NCBI GenBank assembly: GCA_035772785.1
Contig: JAOCPU010000034.1
Coordinates: 299,016 to 363,015 of the forward strand
Source of the DNA: Phlebiopsis flavidoalba
Lineage: Eukaryota; Basidiomycota; Agaricomycetes; Polyporales; Phanerochaetaceae
Length of the DNA stretch: 64,000 nucleotides
Reading direction: 5' to 3'
Of the stretch, positions 1 through 12,418 are shown one piece after another (position 1 is the first letter of the stretch; each line of letters starts with the position of its first letter). Under the pieces are notes generated by a model. That model saw nothing but the letters and a program-made list of their open reading frames with translations. It had not been told where the DNA came from and searched no databases. Both the position numbers and the translations under genes were made by a program.

Positions 1-1898
1 GTCCGTCAGCCCACCAACGGAGAAGCGGAAGAACTGTCTGTCGAGTGCGCGCGCGATCGACTTACCAATCGATGTCTTGCCAACACCGGGAGGTCCAACG
101 AGACAGATGATCTTGCCCTCAACCGTACCACGAAGCTTTCCAACGGCGAGGAATTCGAGGATGCGATCCTTGACGTCCTTCAAGCCGTCTTTAGTGGATC
201 CTCGTCAAGGACTTTCTGGGCATGAGTCATTGAATAGTTCTCTGGTGAGTGTTGACCCCACGGAATCTATTATGATGTATTAGAAACGTCCAGAATTGAG
301 ATGTGTTACTGAACACACCTGTGTAAGCCATTCCAAGTAGTTGCGAGTGACGTTCGCCTCAGATGCCGCCGGTTCGAGATGCTGGAGCTTGTTCAGCTCC
401 TCGTCGAACACCTTCTTGACACCTTCCGGCATCTTCAGCTGGGCAGCACGCTCCTTGAATTTCTCAATCATCTTGTCCTTGCCATCAGACTCCATGCCGA
501 GTTCCTTCTTGATACCCTTCAGCTGCTCCATAAGGTAGTACTCGCGCTGCCGCTTCGCGATCTTGCTGTCTACATCGCGTGAGAGCTTGCTTTGTAGCTG
601 GGCGTTGATGAGTTCCTTCTTCAGCACCAAAAGAGCCTTCCGGAGACGATCTTCGACGACGAGACTCTCCAAGACGTCTTGCAGCTCCTGCACCTCGCCT
701 GTGGAGACCGCAGCTGCAAAGTCCGCGAGCTTGTCGGGCTCATCGAAGACATTCGAAGCGACTTGGTTTATCGAAAAGTTGGTGATTTGGTCACGGAAGA
801 GTGGGTTGAGCTGTGCGATATCCTTGAACACGGAGACAATTTCGGACATGAACGCGCGGATGTACTGGTCGTCCTTGTTGTACGGCTGAGTTGCGAGATT
901 ATCAACGCGCACAACCGAGACGTCGTACTTCTCCAAGAACGCCGTTTGCATGATTGCGTGTGAGGCTGCATCGGATTCCGCGGGAACCGGGTTCGGGTGT
1001 GGCAGGAGGTGTGGGTAATGACTCGGACTCTTGTTCAGAGGTCGTAGGTTCAGACTCGACCTGTGCCGCAGAGAATGTGCCACCAGCCTTCACCAGTTCC
1101 GTGATGCGAATTCGACGGTGGGGGGATAGAGAACGGCGGTGAGACCTTCTTTCCTGTTCGCCTTCTTTGCCGCCTGGGCCAGAGTTGGCGGAAAAGACAC
1201 TAGTGACCTGAGCAAATACTCCAACCGGGTTTGTACCGATTCAATGTTCGTGATGACGTCGCTGTCTGCGTGTTCGTCCTTCAGGAGGAACGCACCAAGG
1301 TACGGCTGGCCTCTCTTCATCATCTCCTTTATAGCCCGCAACCACAGCGGGATTCCTAACCACCACAGCTTTATAAAAGCCAGGGAACAGTGGACGGCGA
1401 GCGATGGGGAGAGAGCGAGGACCTGTGGGTAGACTTCCGGAACCGATTGCTTAGATATCTGTGTTTGCACCTGGGATGGAGGGTCAGGAGGTGGGGATGG
1501 AGGCGGAGGAGGCGAGTCTGATTGTGAGCCGTCTGAGCCATCGCCTGAAGACGACCCCCGATGACGAGGGGAGGCGCAGACGAGCCTGGCGGTGTCTGGT
1601 GAGTCCTCCGGGCTGTCCAAGCGGACGCTCGCGCGGTCTTGTGGGTCGTGTCCCTCTCCCGCCGCGCCACCCTCCGCCGCACTCTGAGACTGGGGTCGGT
1701 TGATCCATCTGGGAATAGTGCGGGTTGGGTGGGCTGGTAGTTCCGGTGACAGTGGAGGTGTTGAATTGTCCTCCGGTGTCGCGCGACCCACGGCTGCGAG
1801 GGGCCCGGTTCCTGCCAGAGACGTCGACTACATGTCCTCGCTGTTGCTGTAGTCGTTGATCTGAAGAGTGTGAAGACGTTCATGCGCGACGCCGACAA
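1..1898 (-). CDS. PIM1: Mitochondrial Lon (PIM1-type) ATP-dependent protease, N-terminal and start of AAA+ part
   Basis: ATP-dependent serine protease that degrades damaged proteins in the mitochondrial matrix. The start at 1898 opens an Arg/Ser-rich, acid-free leader that fits a mitochondrial presequence. A Ser/Pro-rich stretch follows, then the Lon substrate-binding domain (motif [20 protein letters not shown] near 1260-1330) and the long helical part ([19 protein letters not shown] near 480-550). A probable intron lies near 242-321. The Walker A motif GPPGVGKTS is read at about 75-105, followed by [10 protein letters not shown] at the window edge. The rest of the AAA+ module and the Ser-Lys protease domain lie outside the window. 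At least four frame changes (near 180, 960, 1100 and 1390) interrupt the reading. Each is repaired by one or two bases, so I treat them as sequence errors. The family call is secure. Confidence 0.93.
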
Positions 1899-2480
1899 CG
1901 GACACGAGACGATGCGCAGAACAAGTGAAAGGAAGGCGAGAGCTTACGGAGCGAGTGCCGCGGTAGTGACGAATATCCTGACGCGCTTACCAAGCACCAA
2001 GCTTAAGCCCAAGACTAGAATCCGCGTTGTTACTGCTTCTTATCTCATCACAGAAACTAATCTTACTACCATCCGACCAATCACTAGATTAGTGACCACT
2101 TCTTCATCGGGCAAGCAAGCACATTTGAACGTTTCCTTCAACACGCGTCATTTAGCGCGTCATCACTTGTTGTCTAACGCGTCTTTGACCCCGCCTCATT
2201 CACATGCATGCGAAACCGAGCTATGTGGGAAACATGCGAGCTATGGTAAGAACGGGACTATACAGACTCGCCACTTGCCAGAGCAACGCTGTAAACCATG
2301 TCAGGTCGTAGGTAAACCTTCCGAAGACTTTCCGTGATAAGTGACCAATAGTTACCTATGCGGACTCCCAGGAGTGACTACGGCTCTACTCACGGCGTGC
2401 GATAAGCATATGCGGGGAATGGCTATCCGTGTCTCACCCTTAAAGCTGGCACTGGTGTAGATCCTACGAACCAGTCTTCA
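1899..2480. other. Intergenic region between divergent lon and amidase genes
   Basis: No convincing gene. The plus-strand open frame at 1870-2337 is Thr/Arg/His-rich with no recognisable motif. The stretch probably holds the two divergent promoters. Confidence 0.5.
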
Positions 2481-2483
2481 GTC

Positions 2484-2489
2484 TATAAA
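2484..2489 (+). promoter_or_regulatory. TATA box of the amidase gene
   Basis: A perfect TATAAA lies 49 bases upstream of the ATG at 2538, on the same strand. That spacing suits a short 5' leader. It was found by inspection only. Confidence 0.5.
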
Positions 2490-2537
2490 GGCTCATCCCG
2501 TGTCACACTTCTCACCCAGACAGCCCCTGGTATTGCT

Positions 2538-4165
2538 ATGACCGACAGTCCTCCTCGCGGCGTGCATATTCCTCCAGTGGATAAAGATGTACTACAGAAG
2601 ACAGCATCTATGTTAGGCGTACATGTGCCCGAGAGATGGGAGGAAGACTTCACAGTTAGCTCGCTACCGCACGGGAAGCAATGGAGCAGATCCTGGGGAT
2701 GGAAGGTGAGCTTGAACAACATCCCTCTAAAAGGATCGCACTTACCCAGAGATATTATGAGGAAGACTTTATCATTCAACCTGATCTCGAACGCTTTCCG
2801 CGCAAGATATCGTCCGCCCGAGTTTAGATGAGAACCCATACACGCGTGGGCCACGAAGGTCACTGTCGAAAGCAGGGACCCTCAAGAGAACACGACCGGG
2901 CTTCTAGCCGGAAAAAAAGTTGTGCTGAAGGATAACATCTGTTTAGAGTGGGCGTCGCGTACCTTGCGACTTCGGCACGAAGGTATTCGAGAACTGGGTT
3001 CCTAAGAGACCGACGCGACTGTTGTAACTCGCGTATTGGAAGCTGGCCCCCGAGAGGCAAGTCACTCGGAGTAAACAAGTGCATGCAATCGCCCTGACTT
3101 TTATGAACAGATTATTGGAAAGGCGACATGCGAGAATTGTGAGCATTCGGCAGTCTTCCCGCCGAGCATCTTACTTATACATACATACCTAGTTTGTTCC
3201 CATATGGATGCTTCGTGTCGAACACGGCTGCCACTGGACCAGTCGGCAATCCTTACGATTCAAAAACACGTTCGGCTGGAGGTTCGGACTTCGGGATGTG
3301 GTCCTCGTGCTAATTGCTCTTGTGGGGGAGGCCGACATACGCGGGATCGGTTGGGGTAAACCAAGGTGGCTTTTCGATACGCATAGTGAGTCGCTCTGAA
3401 CGTCTGTGCAGTATTCCAAAGAATGCTAAATTGACGTTTCTCATGCCGCCTCTCATGTTGGCATAGTCGGTCTGAAACCCACTTTCGGACCTACGTTCCT
3501 TTTTTTACACGCGTGCATCATCATCTGCGATCTGCGAAAACCGACACCGTGTGGTGACCACACAGGCCCGATGTCGCGCGACGTCATGTCCAACGCACTT
3601 CACTCCTCGAAGCTATCGCAGTACGTAGATGGCTATTGATGATCGCCAGCTCGCGGTACGCCTTAATCCTATGATCAAGTTCCGAAGTACTCTGCCGCTA
3701 CCTCACAGCCGCAGCGAGCGGCAAGGGCGTTTGCTTACCGTTGGCGAGAAGGTGCCTGACACTGCGCCAGGGAACATGCGTAAGTTGCCATAGGCGTACT
3801 GACAGGAGGGGTTCGAGTTTTCCCGCTAACATCGGACCCGCGGGATATCCGAGTCCTCGGGTGATGAAATCGAGTGAGAAAATTCGGGGACCTCGGTGCG
3901 GCGAGAAATCGTACAACGTCAGAGTTTCCTGGTCATTCGATGGTGCCTATGCTAGGGCGTGCACAGCCGGTAAATGATATCCTACTCAGCGTTGTATCAA
4001 GTTTTTAAGACTCTCCTTTAGCATCGCCGCAAACTTTGGTGGGGTAGTCCTGCTTGTTTCCTGGCCGCCACTCTGGAACAACGGCAGATGGCAATCTATG
4101 ATACCGATCTCACTGAACGACTTTTGCCTTGGACTCACTCAGGAGAAATTCGAACGTAAGTCCTC
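2538..4165 (+). CDS. Amidase-signature family hydrolase (fungal acetamidase-like)
   Basis: Probable Ser-Ser-Lys hydrolase of carboxylic amides. The start at 2538 gives an N-terminal helix typical of fungal amidases. Reading across frames shows the pre-domain (QPDLERFPRK near 2778-2810) and then LLAGKKVVLKDNICL at about 2895-2945, which carries the catalytic Lys and ends at an intron. Next come FGTKVFENWVPK (2965), AATGPVGNPYDSKT and the Gly/Ser signature SAGGS.SGCG (3215-3300, cis-Ser), the nucleophile loop IGGDQGG-like (3345-3375), GIVGLKPTFG (3460), DHTGPMSRDVMSNAL (3560-3600) and DLTERLLPWT (4105-4135). Each segment sits in a different frame, and some junctions are introns (for example near 3140-3200 and 3400-3440). 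Beyond about 4165 I cannot follow the C-terminal part, so the 3' end is unknown. The gene is either badly read or a decaying copy. Confidence 0.75.
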
Positions 4166-5943
4166 AGGGCGTCGGAGCAGCACAGTGCTGATAAGTCTAG
4201 CATGGTCCAAATAGCATCTGGTTCGCTTCCAGCGTTTCATACATGGTATCTGGAATGTATGCGTGAGCATCTAATTATTCCACTAAGTCGCGATCCACCG
4301 CCCAAATGCACCTATTGCTTCCTCACCTTGCGATCCCTCTGATCAGAACTCGTTTAGTTGCAGCACGCAAAATCCATCATATTTTAATGGCGAAAGCCCT
4401 TTCCAAGTTCGGAATACCGATGTGAGTGTTCCCAAGGATTTGTGGATATCCTTTGTGATGCCCCAACCCTTGACTTCCTGGATCGCGAACAAAACACTCA
4501 CTCCCGGTAACGTTAATGGGCCTTTTACGCCGGCATATGTTGGACTTCATGTCCGCTTCGATAGGTCTCGGCTCACACCCAACGCCTCGTCCCGCTGTGG
4601 CCAGTTGAAAAGAGTTACCGCTGGCTTGGTGGAGTTGCTAACCCCAATCGTGGATAAACTGATCTTTGGAGATGTCTCGCTATTACGTATTCAAAAGGAC
4701 GTCAAATACGCCTACCTTGCAACCTGAACTGCGGCATCCCTGCCTTGTCGTATTCCATGCAGGCTTGATCTCACCTCCAGAACAGTCAGGCGTAGAGCTA
4801 ATTTTCGTTTGCCCAGTTGGATTGCCCAGCTTGTATGGAGTTTTATGACGCGCTAACTCTTTACAAAACGGCACTTGCATTTAGCGATGCGTTCTGTATT
4901 GGAAAGAGGTGTAATAAGCCATTATGTAGGACGGCTTTCAGAAAACAGCACTTGCTATTTTAATGGCACGGACTGCTTGCCGTCGGTATCTTATACGGCA
5001 AGTAGCCGGATACTGGTGTGCCGTATATATTCTTGCAGCGTGATGTGCTCAATACGTGGCTTGTAAAGCCTTAAAGCTCGATTATCCTGTCGATCGATAC
5101 TGCCGAATGCGTGGGTTGGGCCACTTGCATACCGCTTAAGCTTTAGCATTCACAGTGGGGGGCCGGCCCAACGGCGTGATGTCCTCGCATCTTTCGACTG
5201 AGAACAGTTTCTCCCAACACTCACCGCCATCCCACCGTCAATGGCTCGCCTCAAATCGCTAAAACAGAACCCCGCGGCGAACATCTTTCCCATCGCTGTC
5301 TACCGTATCTCACCGGAACCACCCCCCCCAACCCCCCACCACTCCACTTGCCAGTGCTTCACGCGCACGCCGATACCGATGTCACCAGCACGCCCACTTG
5401 ATGAATAACCAGAAGCTATCTTCATTTGCAAACACAAGTGTCCGCACCCAACCATTGAACGGCGAGATGCCACTGCGGCGGAGAGGTTGACGGCGCTGGT
5501 TGCAGCAAGGATCATGTGCTTACTATACGGCTGCACGAGGCTGGGTAAGTTTCTTCGTAGTACGCCGGCGGAATTTCCGACTGAACTGAATGACTCTATA
5601 CAAAGATTGTAGTACTTCTGGAGGTTATCCTATATGCTCATTCTCAAATAACTGGCCTAAAACTCATTTGACGTTCAGAAAGCAAAAGAAACCATTTGTA
5701 CCCTAAGGAGAAGCGTTTTTTACCATCGTGACAGGCCATTCCACATTCGCAATGACCCGCCGGGACTTCAAATATTGGGTCGCGCCATATGTCAAGCTCA
5801 TACGAATAGGTCAGGATCCTTCGAACATAGTTCTATTGAAGCGTGACCTCAGGAGTAGGTTGCGCTCCATAGCAAACGGCTCCAATACAAACTTGGTTAC
5901 TGAAAGAATCCAAGAACAGGTCGGCTGCCGATCCTAGTTGAGC
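4166..5943. other. Unassigned; may hold the amidase 3' end
   Basis: Short open frames occur on both strands (for example 4422-4727 + and 5728-5937 +). None shows a domain I recognise. By length, the missing 150-200 residues of the amidase should lie in the first 700 bases, but no family motif could be followed. The segment 5420-5540 (+) reads as a plausible helical exon (IERRDATAAERLTALVAAR) ending at a GTAAGT-type donor, with no assignable function. Confidence 0.35.
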
Positions 5944-6177
5944 TTATAGAGTGAGCCTCAAATTCATCTTCACGCTTTTCTTCACCACACGAGCAAGAGA
6001 CGCCTCAGCTGCTGCAAGCTCGCCTTCTAGCCTCAACTCCTCCGCCAACGCAATACCACACCGCCTCCGCCAGCAATCCTTCACTTCCGACTCCATCTGC
6101 AGAACCCTCCGCCTCGCCACCCGCCCTTCCAACACCCAGACTATGAGTGCACCCATCAAGAAGAAGACCAAAAACAA
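5944..6177 (-). CDS. Possible small membrane protein, unrecognised
   Basis: An uninterrupted 77-codon frame. It starts with a hydrophobic segment (MFLVFFLMGALIVWVLEG) followed at once by Arg residues, as in a type II or signal-anchored membrane protein. An Ala/Leu/Glu-rich helix (ELRLEGELAAAEASLARV) after that could form a coiled coil. The opposite strand is also open and Ser-rich, so the coding strand is not certain. No family was recognised. Real expression is plausible but unproven. Confidence 0.3.
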   Translation of the reverse strand: MFLVFFLMGALIVWVLEGRVARRRVLQMESEVKDCWRRRCGIALAEELRLEGELAAAEASLARVVKKSVKMNLRLTL

Positions 6178-6209
6178 GAGCCGTCTTTACTCTCAAAAGG
6201 CTCCTTAGA

Positions 6210-7020
6210 TGACAGACGGAGAGTGGTTTCAGCAGCGACAGAAGGACAAGCCAAAAGATGGGAGATATGTGGCTAGGCCATCAACGGTGATGGGTCAACC
6301 GCAGCTTCGGTTACCCTGCCGCCACAGACCACATTGAACGCGGATGTCAACTCCTCACGCCGGCATCGCATTGAGCGGCTAGCAGAACCAGTCGTTGAAC
6401 ACCATGAATGTGTCGTCACTCCAAAATTATCTGGTACGTAGTGCTGCCATAACTGTCTTACGTCAATATACAATTGACACGAATGTCAGGGGCCGATGTG
6501 ACGGAGGAGACGTCGAGGCGAACACTATGCCGTCGAGCCACCTGGAAACCTTGCATCAAATGCCCAGGGAAGAGGATACGCGACCAGCCCTGCGACCGCC
6601 CAGACGACCCAGATGCAGCCACCAATGCACTGCTGGGCCCAGTATTTGATGCCGGCAGTACAACAGATACCGTCGTAGGCGAACGTCCCAAAGTCACGGA
6701 CAGTACACACGACCAGAACATCGTGGACTGCCGATGACAGACACCCCGCAATCTGATTTCCCGATTGTTCTGGTATCGTTACAGCGTTCGACGCTACCTG
6801 ACGTTTCCCCATCCCCCAGTTGTGTATATGAACGCCTCGTGTCTCTACAACCTCGCGAAGTCACCCACCGCGAAACTACACGTGAGCCTCGACTTGTCTA
6901 AGATCTCTCCTCAAGCCCAATCGGCACACTTTAAGAAAAGTCGGACTTAGTCTTCCGGATTTCGCCTTCACAAAAAAAAAAGAACGTCAACACAGAGCCT
7001 CCGTACCAATAGACGATCCC
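6210..7020. other. Unassigned stretch
   Basis: Overlapping short open frames on both strands. A minus-strand frame at 6525-6812 is Cys-containing and ends in a hydrophobic run. I considered a hydrophobin, but the eight-cysteine pattern is absent. A ten-base A run sits at about 6973. Confidence 0.3.
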
Positions 7021-7520
7021 AACGGGTTTGAATCGAGCTCTCTCCACCACCACACGTCCGATTGGATGCCTGAAACTACGCACATTTCTATTGCGTCTTT
7101 ACCAGAACCACCGACGCAGCAGACCGCCTACTCAGGGACAGAGAAACGGTATGTCCCTATCGACACTCTCGTGACAGGCCATACACCTAAAGCGGACACA
7201 GGCCACTTTCCCCATTCCTTCCCTATCCGGAATGATTAGGGCGACGAAATTTCAGCCTCATTCACCTACGGAGCCCTCCGCGCCATCGACGCCAACCACC
7301 CTAAATCGCCCGAGTCGGCCGCGTCTTGGTCTTGTCGATCAAGATTCCTGGAGGAAGGGACCTCCGAGGTTATCAAGGTCCTTCCGTCTCTGCACAATGA
7401 CGCCGTGTCCTCCATTGCACCTCATGAGGTACCTCCCACGGACCAAGTACGGACTCTTGAGGAGCATCACGCCTCATCTACCTCTCCGTCCCAACGGTAT
7501 ACCCCTAGCAAGATCTGAAG
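7021..7520 (+). CDS. Possible exon of a disordered, unrecognised protein
   Basis: One frame runs for about 165 codons with a single in-frame TAG near 7240. Its composition is protein-like: Ser/Thr/Pro-rich with acidic patches, for example HTSDWMPETTHISIASLPEP and SLHNDAVSSIAPHEVPPTDQ. It reaches a TGA near 7519, and a similar acidic piece (AMDVDSWPLSEEDDH) appears in another frame near 7730-7775. No domain is visible. It could be the disordered part of a regulatory protein or an old element. The overlapping 124-codon frame at 7232-7606 looks less natural (Arg/Pro-rich). Confidence 0.3.
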
Positions 7521-7779
7521 CCCTCCGACCCTCCCACATTTTGTATGCGGCTCATCGAAAGATATCCCTACAGGCCACGCGTAGTTCGAACCATACCGAG
7601 ACATGACCCAGGGTGCACTATGATGTAGAGGTTACCAAGGCGGCCCGCTTTATTCTCTTTCCAGACACTAGAGACTAGTCGACGCAGGATTGGACACGGG
7701 TCGCGATCAGCCCCACTCCGCCGACGAACGCTATGGACGTCGACTCGTGGCCGTTGTCGGAGGAAGACGATCATCTATG

Positions 7780-9367
7780 CCGGACTACGATCACCGGGTC
7801 GTGTCACGTTCCAAAAAGACCTGAAAGACGGGTCCGAATCCCGTTAGCCCGTCAATAACCGTCGCGCGAACCAAAAGCCGCTAAGGTCACGTCTCACACG
7901 TGTCTATCGTCGAAAGCAGATACGAGCCTCTCGCTGTGCGGTCTACCTGGCACGCTAAGCGGATTGACACTTCCGCCGCAGCGTTCGGGACTCAGGGAAA
8001 CATACGTTTATATACCACCAGTACAGCCTAGCCTTTCCTCGAGCTGAGGTGGGCCGCCACCAGCTCAGAAACATCGGAAGAAAGGTTCTACCGGAAGCAG
8101 AACGTGCATCCTTGGGGTTGCGGTCAGTGGAAGCCGCATCATCAGCAGATCAGCATGGGAATCCGTGGGAGGGTTGGTGGTTTCGGGGGGGGGACCGAGG
8201 ATGAAGCTTGCCAGCACAAAATAGCCGTCCCTCTGTTGCGCAAGATTCTACTGTTGCGGGGCTTCCACTCGGGGATATGTCACGTGAATATGGCTGTTTT
8301 CGCTTGACGTGCGCGTCCGATTGACGTTCGAATTTTGAACCTCGACGAGAGAAGGACCTGTTCCGCGTATAGTCGATAGCTTGACATCGTGGAACCACAC
8401 GATTTATTCATAAAGAGTAAGCTCACTCGTTATACATTGCACTCCTGCTCTAATAGATACCCCTCCTAGTGATCTTGCTCGTGCGCGATGTCTGAGTCTT
8501 GCATGCTACAAACACCCCGAACATGCAGACTCCTCGAGCAGTAGGCCTATGGATGCTATCATCGACAGCACTTTATCTTGTCGACCGATTGCTTGGCCCA
8601 ACAGGCCACCAATCATAGAGATCAATCACGGTCAAACTGGAGACGTGCGGTTCGCCATATCGCATTGGCATGTAAAGTACACATTTAACAATCTTCCGAT
8701 CAGTCATTCACAGACACTTGTCCAGTGGGACCCAGACACGTATACGTCGTGCGATATACTCTCCAAGCGTGTCAAGCCGGGTAGAAAACATGATCAAGAA
8801 CTAACTCCGCGTATGTTTCCTTCGTCCGCGCTGCGGATTATCTCTTCGTACTCCGTCTACATACCCCAACGCCCCGCCAAAACGCTGAAGCCATGAAGCG
8901 GCGAGGGAGTGACAAAGCATGGCACGACTTTCTTGCCCGGTGCAGCCAAATTATTGTGCCAGAGTTGGAATACGCAAACATCAACCTTGATACAGTACCA
9001 TAGTTCAAATCACAGACTCTTTCTTGGCCCCGGCGTGGCGCATGTTTATGTATTTCGACTGTGTAGTGTATCCTATTTGTCTCACTGATTGAAGCTAATC
9101 CATCGCTGTTCGCGACATACATCCACGCTTGCTGCTTGGTACCCTACAACGAGACAAACGAAGTGGAGAAAGATATATCGACCACAAGGCGCCTTTTACG
9201 ACAGCCACGGCTCTGCGCTCTCTACTGTAGTGTAAGGTTCAATGTGTGATGGGGGGGTATACCCCGCGCAGGCGCGTGTATGAATGTAAGTTCTATCTTC
9301 TGTTCATCGAGTAAGCAGAGATTCACTTTCTGTCCTATACTGCCAGCACAGCATGGCCTTTCGCGAT
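7780..9367. other. Unassigned stretch
   Basis: The only longer frame is 8549-8896 (+), 115 codons, with no motif I know and no supporting splice sites. Nothing else here can be supported. The last part (from about 9130) is probably the downstream flank of copy A. Confidence 0.3.
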
Positions 9368-11185
9368 CTAAGAACGACATACCTCATAGATTCCAGCAAC
9401 ATCCCGCACCGCCCCCTGCACTGGCACATCCCGCACAGGCGACTGGAGCATCTCCGCAACGACGGCGCGCAACGAACGCGCGCTGGTCTGTCCCGTCGAA
9501 GGCTGTGTGCTCGCGAGACTCGCCTAGACTATACACTGTATCTGAATCATCGTGGGCCGAAGGAGCCAGCAGAAGGTTTTGGTGGGGCTCGTTGCTGCGA
9601 ACAATGTGCGTGGGAGGGGACGCCGCCGTGTCGCAACGAATAGTACTGCAAACGCCAGCGCGACGAGGACCACTACGCCACCAACGGCGCCGGAGATGAT
9701 TGCTGATGATGAGACCTCGCCTATGACTGGATGCCCTCCTTTTGTGTGAAAGTCAGCGCGTTCGTCGAATGGACTATCAACTGTCGCTTACACTGCCGCA
9801 GATTCTAGGCTTGACGTTGAGGGTTGCGGAGTGACGTTCGTCATCACCCTGTCATGCTGAGTGCAATGATAAGCAGCAGAGTGGAACCGCAGCAGTTTGT
9901 ACTCACCTAGTCAAAAATACATCCATTGATGACTGACTGGGTCGGGAATCCGCAGGGGACGCATTGGAGGTCGAGTTGACCCCTTCCGACTTGTTGGCTC
10001 GCCAGTCGGACACCACGATTTTGTCTAAGTCCACGCAATGGTTGTCTACAATGGTGATCTTGGCCACATGGGGGGAGCGTACTCCAGGTTTGCTCGCATG
10101 GTACTGGCCCCTCAGTTAGTTCTACCTGTCACATGTGCGTCGACGGTACGTAGACCTCAACCCTCACAGCAGGCACTGTTGTTGCGCGAAACTGCTGGGA
10201 ATATCCATTAAATGTCCCCGCTGGAACTCCGTCCAGCGACACTGAGATATAGCCGGCGTGGCTTTAGCGGTTGCGCCATAGATCCCCCCCCCCCTCCCGA
10301 TGGCGTTTCCAGTAAAAGGAATTGTCGCAGCTGCTTGGTGGTTGCATGATACACTGTGAGGGTGCATTGAGCCAGCCTAACGCCGATGTCGGATGTGAAC
10401 TACTCACTGCATGGTCTGGTTATAATAGGAGGTGCGCGTAGCATTGTTTGGTTTGGTTGACCACCCGCCGTTATATTTGAATGCGCGTATCAAAGTCGTC
10501 CCAGAATGTGTCTACGGATTGTGTACTGTGCGGGGTGCTGTGAGTGTCCTGTCATACAACATGTATTGGGTCCTCGCTTACCTCTGAACCCCGTCACCGG
10601 AGGTGATCGTAATGGAATCAGCGATATCAACTGAAGATGAGTCTTCCGTAGTATCGTCATTTAGCAGAGTGACTTGATGTTCGCTTGCTAGCTTCAGCCG
10701 AGTTTGCGTGAAGAGTGGCTGGCGAAAAATCCCGGCTAGAAGATTTACTACTGGCCGTTGTTGCGGTCGCATTATCTAACGACGCCGAATAGTTACCCTA
10801 ATGACGACTTGACATGAGTCCTTCATGACGATGCACATAATATAAGTTGGGCCCACGTATTTTGGTCGTTTCGCACCGTACACATAAACGGCCGATCCGT
10901 TGAACTTAAACGAGACCGAGGATCCCTATGACAAGTCACTAATCAATATGTATGTTAAGGATTCAGTGTCAGTTATAATGGCCTTACTGTAGCATTGGAT
11001 CTGTGGAATGTGCTTAGGTAATATTGAGATGTGAAATTGTCATCAGCAGGAGTGTCTATCCATTGTCCTTGAGACATAAACAGCGGACTAGTGTCATCGA
11101 CTAAAACGTCGAGCGATGTCAAACACAAAGGAATCGTCACGTAGCAATTGTCACAGCACTAGTAAGTAAAGTTGAAGACTGGCAT
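9368..11185 (-). CDS. Two-domain, single-pass surface protein, copy A
   Basis: Not a named family to me. It is clearly paralogous to the genes at 60369 and 62883. The start at 11185 gives MPVFNFT, followed by an intron, as in the other two copies. Domain 1 (about 11110-10580) reads VDDTSPLFMSQGQW, FNGSAVYVYGAKRPKYVG and DIADSITITSGDG. Domain 2 (about 10500-9980) reads KYNGGWSTKPNN, ATIPFTGNAI, IYGATAKATPAISVSLDG and DLDKIVVSDWRA. The repeated pattern (Tyr-x-Gly-x-Trp, a short strand, Phe-x-Gly-x-Ala-Ile/Val, Tyr-Gly-Ala) suggests two beta-sandwich, carbohydrate-binding-like domains. A Ser/Thr-rich stalk follows. A transmembrane helix (IISGAVGGVVVLVALAFAV) with an Arg stop-transfer sits near 9700-9610, then a cytosolic tail. 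Several indels are present and the end at 9368 is approximate. Likely a plasma-membrane or wall-facing receptor or adhesin; function is inferred only. Confidence 0.75.
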
Positions 11186-11227
11186 GGTCAGACCTGTAGT
11201 TTTTGTCGGCCTCCACGATATCGTTGG

Positions 11228-11236
11228 TATAATATA
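11228..11236 (-). promoter_or_regulatory. TATA-like box of surface protein copy A
   Basis: On the minus strand this reads TATATTATA, about 43 bases upstream of the ATG at 11185. Copies B and C have similar boxes about 100 bases upstream. Seen by eye only. Confidence 0.35.
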
Positions 11237-11240
11237 CGCA

Positions 11241-12418
11241 GACCTAGCGCGAAGGCTATAATCTCACGGCTGCGAGCTTTGTGATTTCGAGTTTCAAGCA
11301 GGTCCTTTGGCTCGACGGCTAACGAGACGACACGATCCGATCGGATGGGTCCTGGCCCTCCCGTGGCACTTGAGATCAGCAAGTGGGGACCGGTAATATT
11401 TGAAGATGAGAGGAGCACAGTCCTCTGGACGTGAGGTTTGCGAATTACGTCGCGATCGGAGTTGCGGTCGCCGGCCTGCAGGAAAACATTGACTACTAAG
11501 GATCCCCTCATCGTCTTCGGGCGTAAATGTACGATAGTTGTGGGCCCCTGAACCGGGAACTTCGGAACTCCGGATAGAAAATTGGCGCCAAGATGCTGTT
11601 TTAGGGGACAACTCCAAGGTACCAGGTTTTTGTGGCAAGGTACAAGAGGAGACGACTTTGATGATTGGATTCACGATATGCTGTACTTGTCGAGTCTGTT
11701 GATATGGTTCTCTTTGTTGGTCGACGAGGAAACACATGGAGCAGGGCAGACTCACGTAAGGCACCCATCCTTGCCTTACTTATGTGGCACCTGATCGAAG
11801 CGAAGCCACGCATAGTAGACCTAGTGACATGCTCACAGCAAACGCTGTTGACAGCCCATTTGAATGATGAAAGCAGCAATATTGGCGCACTATATCTGCA
11901 CATATTAGAAGGTCAGCGAAGAGCTGTGATGGGTACCCATTGGTACTGACCAGTTAAAGGGTTTCGAAGTGATGTCAGTTTAGAATCTTTGTAGTCAGTC
12001 GGAAAGGAAATGAGACCGCAACGAGGTGAAGGTTCTATCCGCCACTGAAACAATTCTCTAGCTCACATACTGTCCTCCGCAGATAATCGATCAATGCGGG
12101 GGCGCGAGGGATACGCGCATGACGGAACGAAATGAGCTGGTGGCGCACCCAATGATGTATGTTGACAGTTGCATTGTAACTCGATAGTTTGGCTTTAGAG
12201 CCTTGGCACAAGACAGGGGTTGCACTGACCGTTCCTATACTTAAGCTCTCAGAGGGGCCTATGCGAGAGCAATTTGATACAGTACACTATATTCTTCAGC
12301 TAAAACGGCAACACCATTTTCAGTCTAGCGGATCGAAGGGCTGTCTAGAATAACCGTGATCCTTTTATTAAAGTCATAAAAAAAGTTGCGCTCCTTCGTG
12401 TGTGGATTAAAGCGATCC
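11241..12418. other. Unassigned stretch upstream of copy A
   Basis: Minus-strand frames at 11188-11511 and 11294-11764 (107 and 156 codons) overlap in different phases and show no domain. Part of the region must be the promoter of copy A, and the end nearest 12418 the 3' flank of GMP synthase. No gene can be supported. Confidence 0.3.

Noticed and set aside
6525..6812. Cys-containing minus frame as a hydrophobin
   Set aside because: The eight-cysteine hydrophobin spacing with two Cys-Cys pairs is not present.
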